Assembly (NCBI GenBank): GCA_019426215.1
Contig: CM033405.1
Coordinates: forward strand, 1,775,001 to 1,839,000
From: Buddleja alternifolia
Taxonomy: Eukaryota > Streptophyta > Magnoliopsida > Lamiales > Scrophulariaceae
Reading direction: 5' to 3'
Length of the DNA: 64,000 nt
The notes below the pieces were generated by a model that saw only the letters and a list, made by a program, of their open reading frames with translations, did no database searches and was not told the origin of the DNA. Shown here one piece after another: positions 34,414-46,700 of this stretch (positions are counted from its first letter, which is position 1; every line of letters begins with the position of its first letter). A program made the position numbers and the translations under genes.

Positions 34414-35075
34414 GCAAGCTTTGAGCTAACTCCGGTGGTTTAGAATTGTGATGAGGTATTAATAGTAACTGTTGTAGAATGGATGTCATGTTATTAAGCC
34501 TGGATAATATCGTATCAAGTTACTCGATACTTGACTTGAGTTATATTAGGTATACGTAAACAAATTAATTTGTAACACATTTTTTTGTTCACTAAGATCT
34601 GAAGCTCTATCTGAGTTTGACTGAGATTAGTAATAAATATGTATAAAAAGTTCTAACTATATAAATAGAGGATTTCTTGCTTGCTTTGGAATGAGAATGT
34701 CTAAACCCTTCAGAATCATGTTTGACTAGACTTAAGTTAATTCGAGCTCGACTCAGTGAATAACCAAATCAAGTTCAAACACAATTTCTTACCTTTAATA
34801 GTATTTTAAATAGGCCCATATATTCTAACTCACTCTGGATTCTAATTCCCATGAATCCTTCCAGATTCTTTGTTTCAAGCTGCACAATCAAGAACACGAT
34901 GCCTTGGCATGAATTGTCGTCCCTGTGGCATTTGTCGTCACGAGCCATTCTGGAATCCCCTCCGGGACCAACTAAAAAAATTGCTATCCTAGAACCAGAA
35001 GTTAAATCACCCCAAGGTTCTCCAATTTCTTCATGGAAAACCAGATGCAGCGAGGACTAACCACAACTGTCCATC
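34414..35075. other. Gap between RRP8 remnant and MurJ-like gene
   Basis: Convergent ends of two genes. A TCGA-rich repeat-like stretch lies at about 34495-34790. A frame at 34851-35060 has no recognisable similarity. Nothing else is seen. Confidence 0.5.
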
Positions 35076-38000
35076 TTATGGGTTGAGTGACTTAGTCACC
35101 TGTCCTAGAGACGGATCCTTCGTCAACATCCTATGCAAGTCTTTTGCAAAATCAATTCCGGATAAGTGAAGAAGTATAGCTGGAACAAAGAAGGCAATTA
35201 TTCCAATTACAGTAGCTACTGACATGCCGAGGAGCTCTTTCATCAAATTATACCTATGACAAAAAAGATCAACGGCTCAAAGTTCGATCCAAAGAAAAAA
35301 TTGGTAGAGAGAGAGAGAGAGGTTCTAAATTATAAGGAGTAGACCTCAAGAGGAAGGTGGAAGATAATAACTTGCATATCAGTTTGTAGCTAGCAGATGT
35401 GCTGAGGCTTGATATAATGTAGCAGCACCATAACAGTGTAGTGGAATAGATGATTGCACCATAGTTAGACAGTCCTGAGAAATTTCCACCAGAGTTACCA
35501 TATTTGAAAATTTTAAAAAAATAATACAAAATTAAATCGAAATTAAGAAAATAATACACAAAAAAATAGTGCTCAGATAATAGCACATTTCGCGCCACGT
35601 AAGCGCCGAATCTGCCAGATTCCGCGCCACGTCAGCGCGGAATAGAATATGTATTTTTTTAAAAAAATTAAAAGGCATTCTGCGCCACGTCAGCGCGGAA
35701 TAGAGCAATTTTTATTTTTTGTTTTTTTTCCTTATTTCCCGCTCAATTTTCTCCTTTTTTCGTGCATTTTTGAGTTTTGACTTGAACATATAAATTGTAG
35801 ACTTTCATATAGACTTTGTAACCACACAAGAATGGACTCATTCCAATACCCGAGTGAAGAAATATAACAAGTAAAAAATGACACATTAGAGTAATTTTTT
35901 AAAGAAAATAATAACGTTGTCTATGTTTCCGGTTCATTTTTCTCCCTTTGTCGTTGAATTTTGAGTTTTGACTTGAACACATAAATTGTAGATTTTCATA
36001 TAAACTTTGTAACCACACAAGAATAGACTCATTTCGATACCTTAGTGAAGGAATATGACAAGTAAAAAAAGACACACATATACGGATTTTTCAGAAAAAA
36101 ATATTTTGTTGTCGTCTTCGGGATGATTTTTCGACATTTTTTGTACATTTTCAGGCTTCGACTTCAACACAAAAAATGTAGATTGACTCACAAAGTTTGT
36201 AACGGTATGAGAATTGATTCATTTCAATATCCGAGTGAAAAAATACAATATGTTAAAACGGAATGGATTTTTCCGAAAAAAATATTTTTTCGTCATCTTC
36301 GGGATGATTTTTCGACCTTTTTTATACATTTTCAGGCTTCGACTTCAACACAAAAAATGTAGATTGACTCACAAAGTTTGTAACGGTGTAAGAATTGATT
36401 CATTTCGATATCCGGATGAAAAAATACAACATATTAAAATGGAACGGATTTTTCGGAAAAAAATATTTTTCATCATCTTCGGGATGGTTTTTCGACATTT
36501 TTTGTACATTTTCAGGCTTCGACTTCAACACTAAAAATATAGATTGACTCACAAAGTTTGTAACGGTATAAGAATTGATTCATTTCGATATCCGGGTGAA
36601 AATATACAATATGTTTAAAAAGACATATATATACGAATTTTTTGGAAAAAAAATAATTTTTCGTCATTTTCGGGATGATTTTTCTACATTTTTTGTACAT
36701 TTTCGGGCTTCAACTTCAACACAAAAAATGTAGATTGACTCACAAAGTTTGTAACGGTACAAGAATTGATTTATTTCGATATTCAGGTTTAAACATACAT
36801 TAAATTTAATAAAGACGTTATTAAACATGTTGTATTTTTTCATCCGGATATCGAAATGAATCAATTCTTACACCGTTACAAACTTTGTGAGTCAATCTAC
36901 ATTTTTTGTGTTGAAGTTGAAGCCCGAAAATGTACAGAAAATGTAGAAAAATCATCCCGAAGATGACGAAAAATTATTTTTTTTCCAAAAAATTCGTATA
37001 TATATGTCCTTTTTAACATATTGTATATTTTCACCCGAATATCGAAATGAATCAATTCTTATACCGTTACAAACTTTGTGAGTCAATCTATATTTTTAGT
37101 GTTGAAGTCGAAGCCTGAAAATGTACAAAAAATGTCGAAAAACCATCCCGAAGATGATGAAAAATATTTTTTCCCGAAAAATCCGTTCCTTTTTAATATG
37201 TTGTATTTTTTCATCCGGATATCGAAATGAATCAATTCTTACACCGTTACAAACTTTGTGAGTCAATCTACATTTTTTGTGTTGAAGTCGAAGCCTGAAA
37301 ATGTACAAAAAAGGTCAAAAAATCATCCCGAAGATGACGAAAAAATATTTTTTTCGGAAAAATCCGTTCCGTTTTAACATGTTGTATTTTTTCACTCGGA
37401 TATTGAAATGAATCAATTCTCATACCGTTACAAACTTTGTGAGTCAATCTACATTTTTTGTGTTGAAGCCGAAGCCTGAAATTGTACAAAAAATGTCGAA
37501 AAATCATCCCGAAGACGACAACAAAATATTTTTTTCTGAAAAATCCGTATATGTGTGTCTTTTTTTACTTATCATATTCCTTCACTAAGGTATCGAAATG
37601 AGTCTATTCTTGTGTGGTTACAAAGTTTATATGAAAATCTACAATTTATGTGTTCAAGTCAAAACTCAAAATTGAACGACAAGGGGAGAAAAATGAGCCG
37701 GAAACATAGACAACGTTATTATTTTCTTTAAAAAATTACTCTAATGTGTCATATTTTACTTGTTATATTTCTTCACTCGGGTATCGGAATGAGTCTATTC
37801 TTGTGTGGTTACAAAGTATATATGAAAGTCTACAATTTATATGTTCAAGTCAAAACTCAAAAATGCACGAAAAAAGGAGAAAAATGAGCGGGAAATAAGG
37901 AAAAAAAATAAAAGATAAATAACAAAAAAAAAAAAATATTGGCCATTCCGCGCTGAGTCAGGCGGAATGGGCCAAATTTATTTAAAAAAAATAAAAATTG

Positions 38001-41000
38001 CTCTATTCTGCGCTCGGGCAGCGCGGAATGTCAGTCGGTCAGTTGACCGACTGCCACTCCGCGCTGACGTGGCGCGGAATGCCTTTTAGTTTTAAAAAAA
38101 AAACACATATTCTATTCCGCGCTGACGTGGCGCGGAATCTGGCAGATTCCGCGCTTACGTGGCGCGGAATGTGCTATTATCTGAGCACTATTTTTTTGTG
38201 TATTATTTTCTTAATTTCGATTTAATTTTGTATTATTTTTTTAAAATTCTCCCATATTATTAAATATATCATGATAAATGTTGAATACTACATTATATAT
38301 ATTACTAAAAATATTATTAATATTATTTCATATTAATAAATATATATTTTTATTTATTAATAGGCTTGCAAGTTGGCCCGCCAACAGGTATAATTTGGCT
38401 CGAGCTCGAGTCAAGCTCTAATCGAGCGGCTCGCAACTTGAGGCCAACTGCTCGGGTATCACCTCTCACGATAAAAAAATGGATGGACCGAGATTGTTGC
38501 ACCTAATCCAGTCAAGAATTATCATAAGAACTATAGCATCCTATCCATTGACAAGCCTAGAGTATAGTTTTATTTGTCTAAACCGAGTTCTCAGGATTTT
38601 TACCAGAAAGCTTCCTTTGGAGGAGATAGAACAAAAGAAAAACGGACACAGCAGCTGTAAATGACGTCGAAAGTGCCTGAACAAATGCAGATTTGGTAAA
38701 GAGAACATAAAATTAAAATAATCAAGTTCTGATTAAAAATGGGCTGAACGGAGACTATGAAGTACCAGTCCCCTTGCTCCGAGGTTAAATCTGGAAACTG
38801 AAAGCCAGTCCAAAACGGCATTTAAAGCGATAGCACCTGCACTGACTAGAAATGGACCCTTTCCATCTCCAAGGGCGTAAAACACCGCAACTAGCAAGTC
38901 TCTAGCGATGAAGAATGGTGCACCAAGAGAATCTGTGTGCAAATAGCAATCAGAAATTTTCTTACGAAGAGAGATTTATAGATAATAAATAGCACTAAGT
39001 CAAGAACGTATAATTGCAGATGATGCGATGCTTAAACTCATATTCACATGTTTCTTTAGAGATAAATAATCGAAGCAAACACATTGATGGCTTCTTTGGG
39101 TTGGTATGGAAGTATGAAACCAGAAACATTATGCTCCTGATATAATAAAGTATATCTGAAAAAGCTCTCCTCAGAGACAGACAGAGCGGACAAAAAATAA
39201 TCTTGATACTCACAAGCAAGAAACAGAGTAGATACTAGAGCACTTGCTGAAGAATCAAATGCAAAGCGTTCAAATAAGATGTGGATGATTGGCTCGGCAA
39301 AGAAGCGCATGGTAGAAAACAAGGGCAAGAGAACCACCTGCATCATAGGCAACCATATACATGTATTAAGAAAAAATATCACTAAAATATATGTAAATTA
39401 AAAATTCCACACTAAATCTAGTTATATCAATTTTCAGAAGTCCTAATTCTTCTAAAATTGAGTGGTTTCTTGATATTAATAGCTTTGTGAATACAAAACT
39501 ATAGTAACTTCATTCAGACGTGTTATTGTGGATCCAAAACAATTTTAATATCTTCCTGAATAAAGAAATACTATGTTAGGAATCAACGCGCATAAACGAA
39601 ATTAAAAGCAAGAATCAAAGCTTGAAAAGACGAGACAACGATTTACGTGGTTTGGCCAATAATGCCTACGTCCACGGACCTTCACTAGAGAGATTTCATT
39701 TCTTTGTATGAGATGCAATTACAAGGGTAGAGAGCGTATATATATCATTTATATTCAACACCTCTCTCACACACTAATTACATAGCAACATGGGAGATAT
39801 ATATAGGCAAAGAAGAAGTCCAAAACGTGTCAAAAACGCGTCCATAACGCGTCGAGTCATCAAAGACGCGTGCATAGGTGTCGAAAACGCGTCCAGGCCA
39901 TTCTGCCGTTTTGTGCCGCGGCACAGTGCCGCGGTCCAAGTCTTGATGCCGCGGCACTCCTCTGATGCCGCGGTCCTGTGCCGCGGCATGCTTTCTTGAT
40001 GCCGCGGTCCTGTGCCGCGGCATGCTTTTCCAGAATCCGAAATCAGCCCGTTTCCACCGTCTTCTTCTTCTTTTGATCCATTTGATTTGTCTCCACACTT
40101 TATCCCATCAATCTCCCACTTGGAGACCAAACTCAAAGTTGAAAACACAATCCCGTCATCCCGATTATTCAATATATCTTCCATTCGTCCCTTCACTTTT
40201 CCCAAGTGAACCTCAATCTAGTCGTCACATCCCCAATCCCATTGGAGATCAAACCCGTCCCTAGTGCTCCCACTTGACAGACTCACATTGTGAACGATGT
40301 TCCCCTTCTTTGAACCTCCGCCACTACCCTATTCTTTTGGTGATCAGCCAACTCCTGAATAGCGTGACTTATCCATCTTGGTCCAACTGACCTCGGATAT
40401 AGGTTACTCCCAAGACCCGGAACATGTCTCACAACCCCGCAACTTTCGTTGCCATCCTCCTCACAAGAGGATAACCACCTTGGTCAACCTGTCTCTCGAC
40501 ATCCTTACACCAAGGATTTTCCTGCTTTGGTCAACCTGTCTCACGACATCCTTACACCAAAAACTTTCCGCCTTGGTTATCCTATCTCTCGACACCTTTA
40601 CACCAAGGACTTTCCATTGACTATCTTGGATTCTTCCAACATATCTGCTCCTTGCCAACTGCATGAGCTATGTCTTGATCCATCCGTCAATACTTTGGTT
40701 TTTTCAATGGCAACTCGGATCCCCCACATATCTGCTTAATGCTCCCACTGCACAAGCTATGTCCGATCCATCCGCCAACAAAACCCCGGCTCCACGAATC
40801 TGCCTAACCCGACTTCGCGTTCTGCCCCGACTCAGCAAATCTGCCTAACCCGGCTTTGCATCTTGCCCCCACTCAGCGAATCTGCCTAACCCGACTTCGC
40901 ATCTTGCCCCCATGACTTCCGGCTCCACGGTCAACCCCTCTTGGCCCCGTTTTCTGCCTTCATGGATTATCCACGTGGTCACGCCTCCGTAATTCCGCCT

Positions 41001-43751
41001 CCCCGGTCCCCGGCTTGCTCGTTCTTCCGCCTTCTTGACAACACGAGTCTGCCCCTTGACCTCCGGCTATACGAATCTGCTCATGGCTCCGTAACTCTGC
41101 CTCTCCGGTCCCCGGCTTGTTCGTTCTTCCGCTTTCTTGACAACACGAGTCTGCCCCTTGACCTCCGGCTATACGAATCTGCCCATGGCTTCGTAACTCC
41201 GCCTCTCCGGTCCCCGGCTTGCTCGTTCTTCCGCCTTCTTGACAACACGAGTCTGCCCCTTGACCTCCGGTTATACGGATCTGCCCCCGGCACTGCAACT
41301 GCTCTCACGGGCTTCATGTCTACCCAACCCGGTAACATAAACCTGCTCTTGCTGCTGCGTCTCTGCCTCTGCATCTGGCACCACGATTTTCCCACGTTTT
41401 CTCGTTAATGTTCAACGGGATAAACCCCAAAACTTGCAGCATCTCCTGCAACTCTCAGTCTGCATCTGTCACCTTTTCAGGCTTTTTCCCCGACTCTTAC
41501 TTTACCATCTTCATACGCCATTGATTCGCCCACGGATCGCTGTAACCTGGCTCTGATACCAGTTGTTAGGAATCAACGCGCATAAACGAAATTAAAAGCA
41601 AGAATCAAAGCTTGAAAAGACGAGACAACGATTTACGTGGTTCGGCCAATAATGCCTACGTCCACGGACCTTCACTAGAGAGATTTCATTTCTTTGTATG
41701 AGATGCAATTACAAGGGTAGAGAGCGTATATATATCATTTATATTCAACACCTCTCTCACACACTAATTACATAGCAACATGGGAGATATATATAGGCAA
41801 AGAAGAAGTCCAAAACGTGTCAAAAACGCGTCCATAACGCGTCGAGTCATCAAAGACGCGTGCATAGGTGTCGAAAACGCGTCCAGGCCATTCTGCCGTT
41901 TTGTGCCGCGGCACAGTGCCGCGGTCCAAGTCTTGATGCCGCGGCACTCCTCTGATGCCGCGGTCCTGTGCCGCGGCATGCTTTCCTGATGCCGCGGTCC
42001 TGTGCCGCGGCATGCTTTCCTGATGCCGCGGTCCTGTGCCGCGGTATGCTTTTCCAGAATCCGAAATCAGCCCGTTTCCACCGTCTTCTTCTTCTTTTGA
42101 TCCATTTGATTTGTCTCCACACTTTATCCCATCAATACTAGTGTATCCACATTTGAGAAGTCTTATCGAGGAATTACAATCTCAAAATTCTAATTTGAAA
42201 ATTTTAAATATACTGAAGGAACACTATTCTGTGTTCTAATCTAACGTGTGGCAAAAGTACTAAGAGAGTTTCTCATGGTAATTATGCCAATATGTGGTAA
42301 GTGTCATATCTAACAGGCACAGAGTAGAGTTGCAAATTACCTACCATGCAACGCAGCAGGACCTTTACTAAATTGTCCACTAAGCTTTCCCATGATGAAG
42401 TCTGCCATAAATACATCATCAACTAAAGAAACAAAAAGAAGAAAAGAAAAAACAACAGAATATATATATATATATATATATAATCAGAAGGAAAGTGATT
42501 ACTATCATGCAGTACCTTCACCAGTTTGGAGAAAGTAGGCACAAGAGGCAGCACAATTAAGCTGGAAAGAGCACCCAATGGTGCCATGACCATGAGATAA
42601 GCATCTGAAAATGCGTTAGGTAAGGTATTACAAAATGCGGCAGTCACTCAAGAGGGAAAATAGTCTTTGGAGAATGTAGTTCCAGATACATCAATCCCAT
42701 TTCTCAATGGAAACCAAGTTGGCTTATATGGTAAGATTTATATGTGTGTGTTTTGTCGAAGTATTTGTATTAGTAAATTGCGGGCTCCTTTCTTATTTAT
42801 GCGTGTGTTTTATTTGACACCAGGAGTGGATCACTACATGCATGCAAGAAATAGACCATATTTGTATTCGAAGATTTGCAGTGGGATTTGAACTGCTTTA
42901 TTGATCCAAGATGACCAAGACATAAAACATGTTCATTTGTGTATATCATTTGACTACTACACTAAAAAGAAGATTATATTTGATCTATAAATTGAACTAG
43001 CTATTGCAAGCACCAATCACTTACATGAGAGACCCGCAGCAGCACCAGGAATGAGAGATGCAAAACAAAGGTCAGTAAATGATGCAATTTGGGCCAATCC
43101 TGAACTTACAGTTGCTGGGAGCAACAATGAGAAGAACTGCACATGAAAATCCAAAAGAAAGACAAAAAAATGAAAGAGCATTAAAAAGGAGTCAGCAGCA
43201 ATCAGTGGTTGGCATGTGGTTAAAAATCTAAATACCCGATCACCAAAGATCTCGAGCCTTTACCTCACGAACATCACCACTTGTAAAGATATTATTCAAT
43301 GAATCTGGAATAATATCAGACCATCTTCTTCGAAGGACTACTACCTGATATTGGAGAATGGGATGTCCATAGAAGAATAGATCAGAAAACAAATGAAATT
43401 ATATTGATTATGGCAAAAAAGATTCATAGCATAAGAACAAAATGTGTTTGAATAATTATATTCCCCCATAGACCAAGCTCCAAGAAAAGGAAGGGGGAAG
43501 CCCTGTTGGAGTGAGGTAGACCTGGACGATCCACTGGACGAGTAGTCCTAATGAAACTGCAATTGATACAACGATTCCACCTGAAGCAATAAATGTATAT
43601 TATATTAACATGATTTGTGTAGATTACTAATGGATCTAATGAAAATTCTCCTTACTGACCAGGAAAGGAAGCATTTAATCGTCTGGTGAAAGCATAAATG
43701 AGACACTGCAGTGGTTTTCCGTGCTCAAGTTAGAAACTTCAATAATATGAT

Positions 43752-43786
<35 letters not shown>

Positions 43787-46700
43787 GAAAGAAGGAGAAA
43801 AATAGTTCAATGTGAACATAGTAAATCAGGATTGAACTTACACTAACAATCAGGAGTGAGCTGGAAAAAGCAGGGCTAATGGAAGGCAGAATATTGTTCC
43901 CTACAGCACTGTTAGCACAGGTGGGGACTGTTATATGCTGGACAAATACATGGTTCACAAAATTATCGAGAAACTATAAGGGTATGACTTGCCTCATGTA
44001 TCCAAAGCCAAGTCCAACAGGGCCTGCAAGAACTATGCATGGTGTCATTATTTTCAGCTGAAAATGAAAAAAATAAAACGATTAATAGGAAAAAGAAGGA
44101 AGAATGTGAACTATTTTTGAAACAAATACTTCCAGAGACCGATGACTCGATGAGTAACTTATGAATCGCTGGGAAGATTGCTACAAAGTCATGATCATGA
44201 AAGATCGGTGAAGACAACTACCAGCATTTGCTACAGCTGGGTACAGCATTATCGGAATAAAGTAAATTCTAAAGGCAGAATCCAATGGTGTTTGGCTAAA
44301 AGTTTATTTCAAACATCTCAAAAACTCGCTTCTAGGCTTATAAGATTTTATATTGTATTTAAATAAGTTTTGTGGAAGTGATTGGAAAGATAAGTTCATC
44401 GAGCTTATAAATGTTAGAATTGAAATTTTCATAATTTATATGTCAGTCAGTCAAACTAAAGGAGTTTGCTAGTAATTAAAAAGTAAATTGGTTTCCTTAC
44501 CATTTTATAAGGAGCTTATACGTTTCTAGCATTTTAAAAGTTCATAAGCACACCTCTCCTAAATTTTTTGCCAAAGACTTTAGGACATAAGTTATCAAAC
44601 ATAACATCAAAGTGATGTGAAGCAATACGTCTCTATCTCTAGTGATACTTCTGTAATCCTGGGATGACCATCCTTACCTGCTGGATAGCTATTTCTCTTA
44701 TGACTTGGCCTTCTGTTGAGATCCACAAACTGAATTTGTACCATTACATAGAAATAAGTCAGCAAGTTATATTTATCCTTTGCCATTGTTTAAATAGAAT
44801 GTAGCGATAATTTCACTAAATTTCTAGTAAGTAGTAACCTCTCCCTCATAGACAACATTATGAATCTTACCCAGGTGCATAAATATGAATTATGAACTCT
44901 GTAAAGATATAAACAAGAGCACCTACAACACCTCCTATCTGCAGAGGAAATCATTATGAACAGATTATCAGTTTCAAGAAATGTGGACGTGTGGTCAGGC
45001 TATAATGAGAACCAGCATACCAAAAACAAAGAGGTGGTCAGATGTTGAAATAGCTTCTTTTGTCTCTCCTTTGGCAGTTTACTGGACAATTCCATTTAAA
45101 AAATGTCATAAAAGTGAATTAAATGTTTAGTTCCCTCAAAAGAATGTACAGAAACTTTAGCCATTGCATGCACACTTTATAAATTCATTAAATTGGACAG
45201 TTCATTTTTCGGCCACCGTTGACAATGCATCAACACTATGGCTATGTTTGGTTATAGGGATGGCAACGGGACGGGAATGGGACGGGTTGGGCAGGACTCA
45301 TTTCCTGTCCCGTTAAAAAAAATTTGGACCCGGACCCGTCCCGGACCCGGTTATTTCCCAGCGGGTCCGGGTCCTTCCCATTGGACCCGGCTGATTTTTT
45401 TTTAAAAAAAAAAACTTTTTTTTTCTTCTTTTTCTTTTTCTTCTTCTTCCCTACTGCTTTTTCTTCCTTTTTCTTTTTATTCTTCTTCTTCTTCTTCTAC
45501 ACAAACAAACATGACCAACAAAACAAAAAATGAAACATCCAACATAAATTAATTAATTTTACAGTAAACCAATAATTAAAATAAAAGTCACATAATTTCA
45601 TCATATCCATTTATATATATATGTCCATCTACCAAAAAGAAATAGAAAAATAGAGAATAAAGTAATAGGGTTTGGTTGATATAATTATTATTATATATAT
45701 AAAATTAAAAAATATATATTATACTACCGGGACGGGTCCTGGTCTGGATCCGGGACAGGAAATCCACTGGACTCATTTTCCGTCCCGGACCCGGCCGGGT
45801 CTTGAATTTCGATTCCCGGACCCGGACCCGGTCCCATTTTCTTGGACTCATTCCCGTCCCATTAGGGACGGGTTCGGGACGGGTACTCGTTAGACCCGAT
45901 CCCATTGCCATCCCTATTTGGTTATGTTTTGGGATGGTATTTTGGTGAAAATTATTGGAGAAAAATTTATGGGGACACGTGCGTGTTTGATGAGATTGTG
46001 TTTGGTTTTATTTTGGGAGTTGGTTTTTGGATGTGTTTTTTTGGTAAGATAATGTTTGGTTTTGTTTCTAGAGGGAACAAAAGTTACTGTAGTAATCAAA
46101 TCATGAATCTTTTGTCTGTTAGAGAGGAGAGAGAAGAGAGCGAGCACATAGAGAGGAGTGTAGGGACAAAGTAGGTGTAGAAAAATGGAAAATAATTATT
46201 ATATTTTATTTTTTACCAAAAAAGTAGTGTATTTTTTACCAAATATTTTATGAACCAAACATGGTTTGGTGAGAATTTTAGACCAAACATGGTATAGAAA
46301 CATAACCAAACATTGCCTATATTTTCGGTCAAAATATATTGTACTACTAGTACCTATTTATCAATACCAAGCACGAGAAACCATGGTTCAAAGTTTCTTT
46401 TCTTTTCCACCGAACCGTCCGAAAAGTTTCTCTTTTTCAACTTACGGAGAAGAAATCACTATGTAGTTTCGAAATTACATTGTTTCCTAGGAAACTCTTA
46501 ATGTTTGCAATGTTTCCATGGAAACTTTCAATGTTTCTATGGTTTCCATGATGGAAACATTGAGAGTTGGTAATTTCTTTTAAAAAAGATTTGCTCTATT
46601 GCCAACACATTGAGAGTTTCAAAAAGATTTCCATGGAAACATTGAGAGTTTCAAAAAGATTTTCATGGAAACCATGAAAACATTGAGAGTTTGGTAATTC

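Larger units (their letters stand above)
35506..38251. mobile_element. Giant foldback (MULE-like) element, copy 2, in MurJ-like intron 19
   Basis: A 2.75-kb palindromic element related to 12123-14563. Termini are GA(A/G)AATTTTAAA, with the same subterminal words CGAAATTAAGAAAATAATAC. It carries 25-bp ATTCCGCGC-type motifs, three on the left and five on the right, some damaged. Arms contain tandem units of about 175-180 bp (GACTCACAAAGTTTGTAACG). The imperfect flanking duplication is CCATATTT (35498-35505) and CCATATTA (38252-38259). The loop is near 36775-36845. The left end lies 31 bp from the exon 20 acceptor. Confidence 0.85.
39574..42134 (-). mobile_element. Non-coding LTR retrotransposon (LARD-like) in MurJ-like intron 16
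   Basis: Two LTRs, 39574-40110 and 41564-42134, nearly identical apart from an extra 34-bp unit in the second, are flanked by ATACTA (39568-39573 and 42135-42140). On the minus strand a primer-binding site TGGTATCAGAGCCAGG (about 41546-41561), complementary to initiator tRNA-Met as is usual, starts 2 nt inside the 5' LTR. A purine tract AAGTGGGAGAT abuts the 3' LTR at 40111. The 1.45-kb interior has no retroviral-type protein, only tandem repeats, so it must be mobilised in trans. Near-identity of the LTRs suggests recent insertion. Confidence 0.93.

Noticed and set aside
34851..35060. 69-codon plus-strand frame between RRP8 remnant and MurJ-like gene
   Set aside because: No known motif on either strand; probably intergenic chance frame.
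36123..37507. Repeated frames with similar peptides in the second foldback element
   Set aside because: The same artefact: AT-rich inverted tandem repeats read on both strands.
40941..41408. 155-codon frame with internal repeats, and antisense partners
   Set aside because: It is the roughly 108-bp tandem repeat in the non-coding LTR element interior. Frames on both strands are open, which indicates repeat structure rather than selection.
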